Below are positions 25,604-35,107 of a stretch of DNA of 64,000 nt, one piece after another. The position numbers and the translations under genes are program-made. The stretch comes from Bradyrhizobium sp. Ce-3 (GTDB taxonomy: Bacteria; Pseudomonadota; Alphaproteobacteria; Rhizobiales; Xanthobacteraceae), in NCBI RefSeq assembly GCF_022835695.1, contig NZ_BQUV01000006.1, positions 372,001 through 436,000 of the forward strand, given 5' to 3'. Position 1 is the first letter of the stretch. Each line of letters opens with the position of its first letter. The notes under the pieces are model-generated. The model searched no databases. It was given only the letters and a program-made list of their open reading frames with translations, and was not told the DNA's origin.

Positions 25604-25638
25604 TCATTGAAAAACGGTATGATATCGCATTTCAATGA
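25604..25638. promoter_or_regulatory. Inverted repeat, candidate LysR operator
   Basis: TCATTGAAA at 25604-25612 is the exact reverse complement of TTTCAATGA at 25630-25638, with a 17-nt AT-rich spacer. The pair lies in the divergent gap between the tautomerase operon and the LysR gene, 23 nt before the LysR start. Confidence 0.5.
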
Positions 25639-25660
25639 TTGTCAATTTAAATGGACGGCC

Positions 25661-26512
25661 ATGAAAGCGCTCGACGTCGAGGCGGTGCAGGCCTTCGTCC
25701 TGGTGGCCGACCTCAGCAGCTTCACGCGGGCGGCGCAGGTCATGGAGACCACGCAGTCGGCGGTCAGCCTGAAGATCAGGCGGCTGGAGGACGGACTTGG
25801 CCGGCGGCTGCTGGAGCGGACGCCGCGGCTGGTTCGGCTGTCGGCTGAGGGGGCCGCCTTCCTCGGCGCGGCGCGCAATCTGGTGGCCGCGCATCAATCG
25901 GCGATGGGATCGTTCGCGGTCGAGCATCGGCGATTGGTCGTGGGCATCAGCCACCACATCGTCGGATCGGAACTGGCCTCGCTGTTGAAGCGGATGAACA
26001 GCACCGATCCGGGCCTGGTGATCCAGCTGCATGTCGACACCTCGCGTGCGGTGCTCGGTGCATTCGACGACGGCAAGCTCGATGCCGCGATCGTGCTGCG
26101 CCACGACGCCAAGCGCCGCGATGGCGACGTGCTGTTTGAGGAGCCGTTCGGCTGGATGGCCGCGCCCGATTTTCACCACCGGCCGGGCGAGCCGCTGCGG
26201 CTGGCTACCCAGGCCGAGCCGTGCAGCGTGCGTGCCATGGCGGTCGAAGCTCTCGACGCTGCCGGCATCGCCTGGACCGAGGCGTTCGTCGGCGGCGGGC
26301 TTGCGACGATCGGGGCTGCGATCTCGGCGGGCCTTGCGGTCGCGGCGCTGGCGCGCCGGGTGGCGCCGGCCGATACCGTCGACCTCGGGCCAAAGCTCGG
26401 CCTGCCGCCGCTGCCGTCCCGCGATGTCATGCTGCACTCGAAGCTATCGGATGCGCGGACCCGGCAGGCGCTGCGCACCCTCGGCGCGGCCTTCGCGGCG
26501 AACGCGGCCTGA
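25661..26512 (+). CDS. LysR-family transcriptional regulator
   Basis: A 283-residue LysR regulator with the helix-turn-helix VQAFVLVADLSSFTRAA and TTQSAVSLKIRRLEDGLG, followed by the effector domain. The ATG at 25661 (MKALDVEAV) places the DNA-binding domain at the usual distance; earlier in-frame codons add an unlikely leader. It is divergent from the tautomerase and aminotransferase operon and presumably controls it through the inverted repeat at 25604-25638. Confidence 0.9.
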   Translation: MKALDVEAVQAFVLVADLSSFTRAAQVMETTQSAVSLKIRRLEDGLGRRLLERTPRLVRLSAEGAAFLGAARNLVAAHQSAMGSFAVEHRRLVVGISHHIVGSELASLLKRMNSTDPGLVIQLHVDTSRAVLGAFDDGKLDAAIVLRHDAKRRDGDVLFEEPFGWMAAPDFHHRPGEPLRLATQAEPCSVRAMAVEALDAAGIAWTEAFVGGGLATIGAAISAGLAVAALARRVAPADTVDLGPKLGLPPLPSRDVMLHSKLSDARTRQALRTLGAAFAANAA

Positions 26513-26607
26513 GCCACATTCAGACGATGCGTCAGCCTGACGCGGCCGTCCGTTACCCAAGCATTAACTTTCGCGCGCTACGCAGAACCAGCTTGGGAGT
26601 ACCGCGT

Positions 26608-26796
26608 ATGGACATGATGAGCATGGTCACCAGCATCCTGTCGATGCAGCAGGGCAATTTGCAGGGTGAGATCGCGACCCGCGTGACCAAGCAGAACCTC
26701 GACGCGGAGAAATTCGCGGTTCAGACCCTGCTCGGCAATCCCTCCACCGCGAATCTGTCCCCTGGCATCGGCGGCAACCTCAACGCCGTTGCCTGA
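26608..26796 (+). CDS. YjfB-type putative motility protein
   Basis: A 62-residue protein reading MDMMSMVTSILSMQQGNLQG, then KQNLDAEKFAVQTLLGN and a Gly/Asn-rich tail. The pattern of a short helical protein with the central VTKQNLDAEKFA block fits the YjfB family, associated with motility in other bacteria by annotation only. GGGAG lies 9 nt upstream of the ATG. The stop abuts the convergent TlpA stop codon. Confidence 0.65.
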   Translation: MDMMSMVTSILSMQQGNLQGEIATRVTKQNLDAEKFAVQTLLGNPSTANLSPGIGGNLNAVA

Positions 26797-27501
26797 TCAA
26801 AATGCCGCCGCGCCGGGCTGTAGCGCTGCCTTCACCAGCTTGATCGCATCGTCGCTCGCCCATTCGGCGGGACCGGCGATATTGGCGATTTCGCAGCCCT
26901 TGCCGTCGATGAGCACCGAGGTCGGCATGCCCAGCGCCTTGCCTATGTTCTTAAGGTCCTGAAAGACCTTGGCTTTCTGGTCGCTGAAATAGCCGAGATT
27001 GGTCAGATTGGCCTCTTTCAGGAAGTTCTTCGGCTTGTCCGGGTCGCGGGTGTCGATGTTGATCGCGACCACCTCGAAATCCTTGCCGCCGAGCTTGGTC
27101 TGCAGGCTGTCGAGCGCCGGCATTTCCTTGCGGCAGGGCACGCACCAGGTCGCCCACAGGTTCACCAGCACGGTCTTGCCGCGCCAGTCCGAGAGCTTCT
27201 TCGGCTGGCCGTTGGCGTCTTCGAAGGTCAGGTCGGGCAGCTTGAGCGGGGTGGTCGCCATGGTCAGCGCCGCGACCTCACCATGGGCGAGCGGGCCGAT
27301 CTTCTTCGCCAGATCCACCGCGCTGTTGCAGGCGATATCGCCGCCGGCGGGATGCTTGAGGCCGGAGACCCCGACATAGCCGATCACGGCCCCGGCCAGC
27401 ACGGCGCCGATCACCAGCGGGATGCGCCATTTGGCGGTCGGCCTGGCACTCGGCTTGGCGGTCGGTTCGGATGGGGTGGTCTCGGGCATATCGTTTGTCA
27501 T
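26797..27501 (-). CDS. tlpA: Thioredoxin-like TlpA, membrane-anchored disulfide reductase
   Basis: A 234-residue protein with an N-terminal anchor ([19 protein letters not shown], about residues 27-45) and a periplasmic thioredoxin fold. The active site is WCVPC in [19 protein letters not shown]. In Bradyrhizobium TlpA reduces the copper-site cysteines of cytochrome oxidase subunit II and the chaperone ScoI during cytochrome aa3 assembly. The insert EFIVEW-type residues are not present; length and the extra Cys pair near residues 58 and 205 match TlpA. It stands divergent from argH. Confidence 0.9.
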   Translation of the reverse strand: MTNDMPETTPSEPTAKPSARPTAKWRIPLVIGAVLAGAVIGYVGVSGLKHPAGGDIACNSAVDLAKKIGPLAHGEVAALTMATTPLKLPDLTFEDANGQPKKLSDWRGKTVLVNLWATWCVPCRKEMPALDSLQTKLGGKDFEVVAINIDTRDPDKPKNFLKEANLTNLGYFSDQKAKVFQDLKNIGKALGMPTSVLIDGKGCEIANIAGPAEWASDDAIKLVKAALQPGAAAF

Positions 27502-27616
27502 CCTGGGTCAGATATGGCTATGCAGTGCCGGGAATACGTCCCGAACCGCCACGCCGTTTCGCCGCTCCGGCGATGAAACAGTGCGGCCTGAAATACAAAT
27601 TCGTGAGCGAGATGTC

Positions 27617-29014
27617 ATGAGCAACAAGATGTGGGGCGGCCGGTTCTCGGAGCGTCCCGACGCGATCATGGAGGAAATCAACGTCTCCATCGACGTCGAC
27701 CGTCACCTTTATGCCCAGGACATTGCCGCGTCCAAGGCCCACGCCGCGATGCTCGCCGCGCAAGGCATCATCACCGCTGCTGATGCGAAAAATATCGGTA
27801 AAGGTCTAGACACGATTTTGTCAGAAATCGGCAAGGGCGATTTCGATTTCAAGCGCGCGCTCGAAGATATCCATATGAACGTCGAGTCGCGGCTGTCCGA
27901 ATTGATCGGTCCCGCGGCGGGCCGGCTGCACACCGCACGCTCGCGCAACGACCAGGTCGCGACCGATTTCCGGCTCTATGTCCGCGACACCATCGACGAG
28001 ACCGAGGCCGCGCTGGCCGCGTTCCAGCAGGCGCTGGTCGCCCGCGCGCTGGAGCATGCCGGAACCGTGATGCCGGGCTTCACCCATCTGCAGACCGCGC
28101 AGCCCGTCACCTTCGGCCATCATCTGCTGGCCTATGTCGAGATGGCAGGCCGCGACCGTGGCCGCTTTGCCGACGCGCGCAAGCGATTGAACGAATCGCC
28201 GCTGGGTGCGGCCGCGCTCGCCGGCACCTCGTTTCCGATCGACCGCGCCGCCACCGCCAGGGCGCTCGGCTTCGACCGGCCGATGGCCAATTCGCTCGAT
28301 GCGGTGTCCGACCGCGATTTCGTGCTGGAGACGCTGTCGGCGGCGGCGATCTGCGCGGTGCATATGTCGCGCTTCGCCGAGGAGATCGTGATCTGGACCT
28401 CGCCGCTGGTCGGCCTCGTCAAGCTCAGCGACAAGTTCACCACCGGCTCGTCGATCATGCCGCAGAAGCGCAACCCGGATGCGGCCGAACTCGTCCGCGC
28501 CAAGACCGGCCGGGTGATCGGCGCGCTTACCGCGCTGCTGATCGTGATGAAGGGCCTGCCGCTCGCCTATCAAAAGGACATGCAGGAGGACAAGCAGGGC
28601 GCCATGGAGGCCTTCGAGGCGCTGTCGCTCGCGATCCGCGCCATGACCGGCATGGTCGAGGATTTGGTGCCGGACGAGGCGAAGATGAAGGCCGCGGCCG
28701 GTGAGGGCTACGCCACGGCGACCGACCTCGCCGACTGGCTGGTGCGCACCCTGAAGATGCCGTTCCGCGACGCCCACCACGTCACCGGGCGCATCGTCGG
28801 CCTGGCCTCGAAGCAGGGCGTGGCGCTGCACGAATTACCGTTGACGGCCATGCAGGAGGTCGAGCCGAAGATCACGGCGGACGCGCTGAAGGTGCTCAGC
28901 GTCGAATCCTCGGTCAAGAGCCGGACCTCGTTTGGCGGCACAGCGCCGAAGAATGTGATGGCGCAGGCGAAGGCCTGGGCCAAGCGGCTGGAAAAAGAGC
29001 GAAAATTGGGCTGA
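27617..29014 (+). CDS. argH: Argininosuccinate lyase
   Basis: A 465-residue enzyme of the fumarase/aspartase superfamily that splits argininosuccinate into arginine and fumarate, the last step of arginine synthesis. [20 protein letters not shown] opens the protein, [17 protein letters not shown] and [18 protein letters not shown] are substrate-binding blocks, and [20 protein letters not shown] contains the catalytic Ser loop. The ATG at 27617 follows GCGAGATGTC; the open frame further upstream overlaps the TlpA gene on the other strand and is not coding. It is followed by lptM and lysA. Confidence 0.97.
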   Translation: MSNKMWGGRFSERPDAIMEEINVSIDVDRHLYAQDIAASKAHAAMLAAQGIITAADAKNIGKGLDTILSEIGKGDFDFKRALEDIHMNVESRLSELIGPAAGRLHTARSRNDQVATDFRLYVRDTIDETEAALAAFQQALVARALEHAGTVMPGFTHLQTAQPVTFGHHLLAYVEMAGRDRGRFADARKRLNESPLGAAALAGTSFPIDRAATARALGFDRPMANSLDAVSDRDFVLETLSAAAICAVHMSRFAEEIVIWTSPLVGLVKLSDKFTTGSSIMPQKRNPDAAELVRAKTGRVIGALTALLIVMKGLPLAYQKDMQEDKQGAMEAFEALSLAIRAMTGMVEDLVPDEAKMKAAAGEGYATATDLADWLVRTLKMPFRDAHHVTGRIVGLASKQGVALHELPLTAMQEVEPKITADALKVLSVESSVKSRTSFGGTAPKNVMAQAKAWAKRLEKERKLG

Positions 29015-29106
29015 ACCGGAAAATTTGGCGGTGATTTCTCGGGCCTCCGCCTCTCGCCAGAGCACGCCAATGTTTGTATGGTGCCGCCCGAATTGGGGAA
29101 TTCGTC

Positions 29107-29382
29107 GTGATTAGCAAGAACCGCCTGACCCCCTCGGGATGGGCCATCATTGTGCTGAGCGTATCAGCGCTGGCGCTCGGCGGCTGCGGCCGTAAGGGAC
29201 CGCTCGACCTGCCGCCGACCGCGAACGCCGCGCCGGGCACGGCTGCGGCACCGGGCGATACCGAGAGCGAGCGGGCGGCGCAGCCCAGCGTGTTCAATCC
29301 GACCTATGGGTCGGATGCCGCGCCGGCCGCGCCGAAAGGCAATAAACGGCCCTTCATCCTCGATCCGCTGCTCGGCAATTGA
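29107..29382 (+). CDS. lptM: Small lipoprotein LptM-like (YifL)
   Basis: A 91-residue lipoprotein starting at GTG 29107 (encoding MISKNRLTPSG). The signal peptide IIVLSVSALALGGC ends in a lipobox with the modified Cys near residue 28, followed by GRKGPLDLPP, the LptM/YifL signature. LptM in enterobacteria helps assembly of the LptDE lipopolysaccharide export complex at the outer membrane. The place between argH and lysA is the standard one in alphaproteobacteria. A hairpin follows at 29389. Confidence 0.88.
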   Translation: MISKNRLTPSGWAIIVLSVSALALGGCGRKGPLDLPPTANAAPGTAAAPGDTESERAAQPSVFNPTYGSDAAPAAPKGNKRPFILDPLLGN

Positions 29383-29388
29383 TATCGG

Positions 29389-29413
29389 GAGCATGATCTG
29401 AAAAATCATGCTC
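29389..29413. repeat. Stem-loop between lptM and lysA
   Basis: GAGCATGAT pairs with ATCATGCTC around a CTGAAAA loop. There is no T tract, so it is more likely an intergenic repeat hairpin than a strong terminator. Confidence 0.5.
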
Positions 29414-29430
29414 AAACAACCTAGCGTGTC

Positions 29431-30696
29431 ATGAACCATTTCGACTATCGCAACGGCGTGCTGCACGCCGAGGCGGTCAATCTCATTGAGCTGGCGGAAG
29501 CCGTCGGCACGCCGTTCTATTGCTATTCGACGGCGACGCTGGAGCGGCACTACCGCGTCTTCACTGAGGCCTTCGCCGGCGAGAAGGCGCTGGTCTGCTA
29601 CGCGATGAAGGCGAACTCCAACCAGTCGGTCTTGCGCACCCTGGCCAAGCTCGGCGCCGGCGCCGACGTGGTGTCCGGCGGCGAGTTGAAGCGGGCGCTG
29701 GCGGCCGGCATCCCGCCGTCGAAGATCGTGTTCTCCGGCGTCGGCAAGACCGAAGGCGAGGTGCGGGCCGCGCTCGCCGCCGACATCCTCTGCATCAACA
29801 TCGAATCCGAGCCGGAGCTCGAGATGCTGTCGCGCCTTGCGGTCGAGATGAAGACCACCGCGCGCATCTCGGTGCGGGTCAATCCCGACGTCGACGCCGG
29901 CACCCATGCCAAGATCTCGACCGGCAAGTCGGAGAACAAGTTCGGCATTCCGATCGCCCGCGCCCGCGAGGTCTATGCCCGCGCCGCGAAGCTGCCGGGC
30001 ATCAAGGTGACAGGCACCGACGTGCATATCGGCAGCCAGATCACCGATCTCGGTCCGCTGGAAGCCGCCTTCCGGCTGCTCGCCGAATTCGTCCAGACGC
30101 TGCGCGCCGACGGCCACGATATTTCGCATATCGATTTCGGCGGCGGCCTCGGCATTCCCTATCATCTGGATCGCGCCGCGCCGCCGGTGCCCGCGGCCTA
30201 TGCCGCGATGGTCAAGCGCGTCACGCATAATCTCGGCTGCACGCTGATGTTTGAGCCGGGCCGCATGATCGTCGGCAATGCCGGCATCCTGGTCACCCGC
30301 GTGATCCATGTGAAGCCGGGCGACGCCAAGAACTTCGTCATCATCGACGCCGCGATGAACGACCTGATCCGGCCGACGCTGTACGAGGCGCATCACGACA
30401 TCCTGCCGGTGCGCCAGCCGGCGCCTGACACACCGACCATGATCGCCGACGTGGTCGGCCCGGTCTGCGAGACCGGCGACTACCTCGCGCTCGACCGCAC
30501 GCTGCCGCAGCCAAAGGCCGGCGACCTGCTGGCGATCATGACCGCCGGCGCCTACGGCGCGGTGCAGTCGGGCACCTACAACACCCGGCCCTTGGTGCCG
30601 GAGGTGCTGGTCAAGGACGACCAGTACGCCGTGGTCCGCCCGCGCATCGACGTCGACGCGCTGATCGCGATGGACAAGCCCGCGCCGTGGCTGTGA
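29431..30696 (+). CDS. lysA: Diaminopimelate decarboxylase
   Basis: A 421-residue PLP enzyme that forms L-lysine from meso-diaminopimelate. The PLP Lys is in CYAMKANSNQSVL, HIGSQITDLGPL and FGGGLGIPY bind the cofactor phosphate, and the catalytic Cys is in GPVCETGDYLA. FEPGRMIVGNAGILVTRV is also a family block. Start ATG at 29431 lacks a strong ribosome site but matches the family N-terminus (HFDYRNGVLHAEAV). The gene closes the argH-lptM-lysA run. Confidence 0.96.
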   Translation: MNHFDYRNGVLHAEAVNLIELAEAVGTPFYCYSTATLERHYRVFTEAFAGEKALVCYAMKANSNQSVLRTLAKLGAGADVVSGGELKRALAAGIPPSKIVFSGVGKTEGEVRAALAADILCINIESEPELEMLSRLAVEMKTTARISVRVNPDVDAGTHAKISTGKSENKFGIPIARAREVYARAAKLPGIKVTGTDVHIGSQITDLGPLEAAFRLLAEFVQTLRADGHDISHIDFGGGLGIPYHLDRAAPPVPAAYAAMVKRVTHNLGCTLMFEPGRMIVGNAGILVTRVIHVKPGDAKNFVIIDAAMNDLIRPTLYEAHHDILPVRQPAPDTPTMIADVVGPVCETGDYLALDRTLPQPKAGDLLAIMTAGAYGAVQSGTYNTRPLVPEVLVKDDQYAVVRPRIDVDALIAMDKPAPWL

Positions 30697-30700
30697 GGCC

Positions 30701-30786
30701 GTAGCCCGGATGTAGCGAAGCGAAATCCGGGGCAGGTCTTTGATGTGGCACGAACCCCGGATTACGCTACGCTCCATCCGGGCTAC
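30701..30786. repeat. Palindromic intergenic repeat (GTAGCCCGGATG type)
   Basis: Begins GTAGCCCGGATGTAGCG and ends CGCTCCATCCGGGCTAC, with an inner pair AATCCGGGG and CCCCGGATT. It separates the convergent lysA and dehydrogenase genes. Confidence 0.75.
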
Positions 30787-30791
30787 GCGTC

Positions 30792-31703
30792 TTACTTCGC
30801 GGCGTGACTGCCGCCCTTGCCGCCACCCACGATCACGCCCGCGGCCTTCTCGATCGGCTTGATCGCCGCGGTGAAATCCGACTCCGGACCCTCGTCGCGG
30901 ATGATGACCTCCCAGAGCCGGCCGACCGCTTCGGCGACTTCCATCGACAGCCCGAGCGAGCGCATCTCCTCGACCGCGAGCCGGACGTCCTTCACCATCA
31001 GACCGGTGGCGAAGCCGAAGTCGAAGCTGCGCGGCAACACCGAGCGCGGAAACTTGTCGCGGCTCGCGGTGTTCAGCCCCGAACCGGCATTGATGACGTC
31101 GATCATCACGGCCGGATCGAGCCCGGACTTGACGCCCATCACCACCGCCTCCGAGGTCGCGACCATCGCAGTCGCCGACAGGAAGTTGTTGGCGAGCTTC
31201 ATGGTCTGGCCGGAGCCCGGCTTGGTGCCGATGAAGAACACCTTGCCGATGACGTCGAGCGCGCTCTTCACCAGCTCGAAATCGGCGCGCGGGCCCGACA
31301 CCATCACCGCCAGCGTGCCCTTCTCGGCGCCGGAGACGCCGCCGGAGACCGGGCTGTCGATCTGCACGATGTTCTTCTTGGCCAGGAGATCGTGGATCTT
31401 CACCGCCATCCGCGAGCCGACGGTGGAGAGGTCGATGAAACGCTTGACGCGCTTGCCCTCGATCACGCCGCCTGTGCCGGTTGCGACCTCGAGCGAGGCC
31501 TGCAGCGAGGGCAGGCTCGCCATCACGGTCTCGACGCGGTCGGCGATATCCTTTGGCGACGTCGCAGCCTGAGCGCCGAGCGCAACCAGGCGATCGCGCG
31601 CGTCCTTGCTGGTGTCGAACACGGTGAGCTTGTGGCCGGCCTCGATCAGCCGGCGCGCCATCGGGAAGCCCATCTTCCCGAGGCCGATGAATCCGATTTC
31701 CAT
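30792..31703 (-). CDS. 3-hydroxyisobutyrate dehydrogenase-family oxidoreductase
   Basis: A 303-residue beta-hydroxyacid dehydrogenase. The NAD(P) motif is GFIGLGKMGFPMARRL, the substrate loop SPVSGGVSGAEKGTL, and the catalytic Lys is in GQTMKLANNFL. Family members act on 3-hydroxyisobutyrate, tartronate semialdehyde or related acids; which one cannot be told. GAGGAAA precedes the ATG. It lies 99 nt after the carboxymuconolactone decarboxylase-like gene on the same strand and may be co-transcribed with it. Confidence 0.9.
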   Translation of the reverse strand: MEIGFIGLGKMGFPMARRLIEAGHKLTVFDTSKDARDRLVALGAQAATSPKDIADRVETVMASLPSLQASLEVATGTGGVIEGKRVKRFIDLSTVGSRMAVKIHDLLAKKNIVQIDSPVSGGVSGAEKGTLAVMVSGPRADFELVKSALDVIGKVFFIGTKPGSGQTMKLANNFLSATAMVATSEAVVMGVKSGLDPAVMIDVINAGSGLNTASRDKFPRSVLPRSFDFGFATGLMVKDVRLAVEEMRSLGLSMEVAEAVGRLWEVIIRDEGPESDFTAAIKPIEKAAGVIVGGGKGGSHAAK

Positions 31704-31802
31704 GAGTCGTTTCCTCTACGTCGTTATGTGCGGAGTCGCGCGCCCCGTACTCGATGTCGTCCCTGCGAAGGCCGGGACGACGATGCGGAAGCGGCGTGCG
31801 CC

Positions 31803-32186
31803 TCACGCCTTGTTGTCAAGTTCGGCGAACACTTCGCGCGCGATGCGGAAGCTGTCGACGCCGGCCGGGATGCCGGCATAGATCGAGACCTGCATGAAGA
31901 TCTCGCGGATCTCGTCGCGGGACACGCCGTTGGTCAGGGCGCCCTTGATGTGCGCCTTGAGTTCGTGCGGCCGGTTGAGGATCGAGATCATGGCGAGGTT
32001 GAGCATGCTGCGGGTCTTGCGCGGCAGCTCCTCGCGGCCCCAGACCGCGCCCCAGCAATATTCGGTGACGAGTTCCTGGAACGGCTTGTTGAAGCTGTCC
32101 GAGTTCTTCAGCGCATTGTTGACATAGGCCTCGCCGAGCACCGCCTTGCGGATTTCGAGCCCCTTGTCGTGCGTCTTCTGGTCCAT
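31803..32186 (-). CDS. Carboxymuconolactone decarboxylase-family protein
   Basis: A 127-residue helical protein. EYCWGAVWGREELPRKTRSM followed by LNLAMISILNRPHELKAHI and the C-terminal REIFMQVSIYAGIPAGVDSF match 4-carboxymuconolactone decarboxylases of the protocatechuate pathway. The absence of other pca genes means the substrate may differ. GAGGAAA lies upstream of the ATG. It is the first gene of a likely two-gene unit with the dehydrogenase. Confidence 0.88.
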   Translation of the reverse strand: MDQKTHDKGLEIRKAVLGEAYVNNALKNSDSFNKPFQELVTEYCWGAVWGREELPRKTRSMLNLAMISILNRPHELKAHIKGALTNGVSRDEIREIFMQVSIYAGIPAGVDSFRIAREVFAELDNKA

Positions 32187-32351
32187 ATCGTTTCCTCATG
32201 CGTTAAGGCTTGGTTCGGGCCGGGAAGTTACGGGGTCGAACTGCCGCAGTCACGCCTTCGTGTTATGCGTATTTCCCGGTGTGGGTTACGTCGGGGAACG
32301 GGTGCCTCAAAGCCGCCGCTGTGCTAGGCTGATCTGCCGGCTACCCCGGAG

Positions 32352-35012
32352 ATGTTATTGAGCGGAGCCAACATCGACCCGTCTGACACCCCGTCACACG
32401 CCGTCCCCGACAGCGATGCGATCGCGCGGCTGAAACTGACGCAATCGAAGCTGACGGAGGCTCTGCAGCGGGCGAAATTTGCGATCGCGTGGGAACGGGC
32501 CTGGCCGCATCTGGCGCGGTTCCTGACCGTCGTGGGTCTGTTCCTGGTCGCGTCCTGGGCCGGGTTGTGGCTGGTGCTGCCGTTTGTCGCACGTCTCGCC
32601 GGCGCCGGCCTGTTCGGCATCGCCGCGCTCGCAGCGCTGTTGCCGCTGCTGCGCTTCCGCTGGCCGAGCCGTGAGGAGGGCCTGAGCCGGCTCGACCGCG
32701 GTGCCGGCATCCGCCATCGCCCGGCGACCACGCTCTCCGATACGCTCACCAACAAGGACCCGTTCGCGCTGGCGCTGTGGCAGGCGCAGCGCGAACGCAC
32801 GCTGGCCTCGCTCAAGCGCATCCGTGCCGGTCTGCCGCGGCCGCGCGTCTCGCTGCACGATCCCTGGGCGCTGCGCGCGCTGGTCATCGTGATGCTGGTG
32901 GCAACCTATTTCGCCGCCGGCGACGAGCGCGGCCTGCGAGTCGCGTCCGCATTCGATTGGAACGGCATCATGGCGCCGGCCAATGTCCGGGTCGATGCCT
33001 GGGTGACGCCGCCGAATTACACCGGCAAGCCGCCGATCATCCTGTCGAACGCCAACAAGGACGCCAACGCGGCGGACACCACCCCGCTCGCGGTTCCCTC
33101 GGGCAGCACGCTGCTGGTGCGCTCCAGCGGCGGCACCATCGACGTCGTGGTCGGTGGCGGCGTCGCCGAGGTCGCGCCGGAGGGGCAGGCGCCGAAGGGC
33201 ACCAACGAGCGGCATTTCAAGATCACCGGCGACGGCACCGCGCATGTCCGCGCGCCGGCCGGCCAGCCGCAGTGGAAATTCACCGCGACGCCGGATCGGC
33301 CGCCGTCGATTGCGCTCGCCAAGGATCCGGAGCGGCAGGCGCGCGGCGCCTTGCAGATGTCCTACCGGCTGGAGGACGATTACGGCGTCACTGAAGCGCG
33401 CGCGCAGTTCGCGGCGCGGCCGGCCGATGCGCCGAAGGATTCGCCCAAGGACGCCGACGGCAGGAAGGACGCCGACGGCAAGGCGGCGCAGCCGCGTCCG
33501 GTGTTCGAGCCGCCGCAATTCGCGCTGGTGCTGCCGAACGCGCGCACCCGCAACGGCGTCGGCCAGACCGTGAAGGACCTCAGCGAGGATCCCTATGCCG
33601 GCGCCGACGTGACGCTGACGTTGACGGCGAAGGATGAGGCCGGCAATGAGGGCAAGAGCGAGCCGTTCAACATGCGGCTGCCCGAGCGGCTGTTCACCAA
33701 GCCGTTGGCGCGCGCGCTGATCGAGCAGCGCCGCATCCTGGCGCTCGACGCCAACCAGAACGGCCAGGTCTACGCCGCGCTCGACGCGCTGATGATCGCG
33801 CCCGAAATGTTCATGCCGGAGACCGGCTATTATCTCGGCCTGCACACCGTGGCCCGCCAGCTCGAGGCGGCGCGCACCGACGATCAGCTGCGCGAGGTCG
33901 TCGCCAGCCTGTGGGCGCTCGCCGTCACCATCGAGGACGGCAACATTACCGATGTCGACAAGGCGCTGCGCGCGGCGCAGGACGCGCTCAAGCAGGCGCT
34001 GGAGCGCGGCGCGAGCGACGAGGAGATCAAGAAGCTCACCGACAATCTGCGCGCCGCGCTGGACAATTTCCTGCGCCAGCTCGCCGAGCAGTACCGCAAC
34101 AATCCGCAGCAGCTGGCGCGGCCGCTCGATCCCAACACCAAGATGCTGAGCCAGCAGGATCTCAAGAACATGCTCGATCGCATGGAGCGGATGTCGCGGT
34201 CAGGCGACAAGGATGCGGCGCGGCAGTTGCTGGAACAGATGCAGCAGATGCTGGAAAACCTGCAGATGGCGCAGCCCAACCAAGGCGACGACGACATGCA
34301 GCAATCGCTCAACGAGCTCGGCGACATGATCCGCAAGCAGCAGCAGCTGCGCGACAAGACCTTCAAGCAGGGCCAGGATTCCCGGCGCGACCGGATGCGC
34401 GGCAAGCAGGGTGATCAGTCGATGGGCGACCTGCAGCAGGATCAGCAGGGGCTGCGCGACCGCCTGAAGAAGCTGCAGGAAGAACTTGCCAAGCGCGGCA
34501 TGGGCCCGGACCAGCGCGGTCAGAAGGGCCAGAAGGGGCAAGGCCAGAAGGGCGATCAGGCCCAGCAGGGCGAGCAAGGCGGCGATCAGGGCGACCAGGG
34601 CGATGACGGCGACGGGCTCGACCAGGCCGATTCCGCGATGGGCGATGCCTCCGGCCGGCTCGGCGAGGGCAATGCCGACGCCGCGGTGGATTCGCAGGGC
34701 CGCGCGCTCGATGCGCTGCGCAAGGGCGCGCAGAGCCTCGCCGACGCGATGCAGCAGGGCGACGGCGACCAGCCCGGCGATGGCCCCGGCAACCGCGCCG
34801 GCCGCCAGCAGAGCGGCGGCAACCAGACCGATCCGCTCGGCCGCCCGTTGCACGGCCGCGAATTCGGCGACGACTACACGGTGAAGATCCCCGGCGAGAT
34901 CGACGTGCAGCGCGTCCGCCGCATTCTCGAAGAGCTGCGCCGCCGCCTCGCCGATCCGTCACGGCCGCAGATCGAGCTCGACTACATCGAGCGGCTGCTG
35001 AAGGAGTATTGA
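32352..35012 (+). CDS. TIGR02302-family membrane protein (DUF4175)
   Basis: An 886-residue protein of a family conserved in alphaproteobacteria but of unknown function. Two or three hydrophobic segments lie at residues 55-105 and another near 180. The middle is a periplasmic-like beta region and DUF4175 core (LEDDYGVTEARAQF, NEGKSEPFNMRLPERLF). Residues 590-830 form a long charged helical region turning into a Gly/Gln/Asp-rich low-complexity stretch. The C-terminus VKIPGEIDVQRVRRILEELR is conserved. It is monocistronic, followed by a palindromic repeat. Confidence 0.9.
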   Translation: MLLSGANIDPSDTPSHAVPDSDAIARLKLTQSKLTEALQRAKFAIAWERAWPHLARFLTVVGLFLVASWAGLWLVLPFVARLAGAGLFGIAALAALLPLLRFRWPSREEGLSRLDRGAGIRHRPATTLSDTLTNKDPFALALWQAQRERTLASLKRIRAGLPRPRVSLHDPWALRALVIVMLVATYFAAGDERGLRVASAFDWNGIMAPANVRVDAWVTPPNYTGKPPIILSNANKDANAADTTPLAVPSGSTLLVRSSGGTIDVVVGGGVAEVAPEGQAPKGTNERHFKITGDGTAHVRAPAGQPQWKFTATPDRPPSIALAKDPERQARGALQMSYRLEDDYGVTEARAQFAARPADAPKDSPKDADGRKDADGKAAQPRPVFEPPQFALVLPNARTRNGVGQTVKDLSEDPYAGADVTLTLTAKDEAGNEGKSEPFNMRLPERLFTKPLARALIEQRRILALDANQNGQVYAALDALMIAPEMFMPETGYYLGLHTVARQLEAARTDDQLREVVASLWALAVTIEDGNITDVDKALRAAQDALKQALERGASDEEIKKLTDNLRAALDNFLRQLAEQYRNNPQQLARPLDPNTKMLSQQDLKNMLDRMERMSRSGDKDAARQLLEQMQQMLENLQMAQPNQGDDDMQQSLNELGDMIRKQQQLRDKTFKQGQDSRRDRMRGKQGDQSMGDLQQDQQGLRDRLKKLQEELAKRGMGPDQRGQKGQKGQGQKGDQAQQGEQGGDQGDQGDDGDGLDQADSAMGDASGRLGEGNADAAVDSQGRALDALRKGAQSLADAMQQGDGDQPGDGPGNRAGRQQSGGNQTDPLGRPLHGREFGDDYTVKIPGEIDVQRVRRILEELRRRLADPSRPQIELDYIERLLKEY

Positions 35013-35019
35013 GGCTCTT

Positions 35020-35107
35020 CGTCATTGCGAGCGAAGCGAAGCAATCCATTATCTCGGCTTGCCGAGGCGTGGATTACTTCGTCGCTATCGCTCCTCGCAA
35101 AGACGAG
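35020..35107. repeat. Palindromic intergenic repeat (GTCATTGCGAGCG type)
   Basis: Begins CGTCATTGCGAGCGAAGCG and ends CGCTCCTCGCAAAGACG. The arms AGCAATCCA and TGGATTACT pair imperfectly around CTCGGCTTGCCGAGG, an inner hairpin. Confidence 0.75.

Noticed and set aside
26221-26607. Upstream part of the frame that contains the YjfB-type protein
   Set aside because: It is Arg-rich and overlaps the LysR gene; only the last 62 codons are coherent.
27422-27616. Upstream extension of argH
   Set aside because: It is antisense to the TlpA signal region and does not match the ArgH N-terminus, which begins at [10 protein letters not shown].
29164-31806. An 880-codon open frame antisense to lysA and across the dehydrogenase region
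   Set aside because: Low complexity and no motif; it runs through a palindromic intergenic repeat, and the real genes on both strands have full family signatures.
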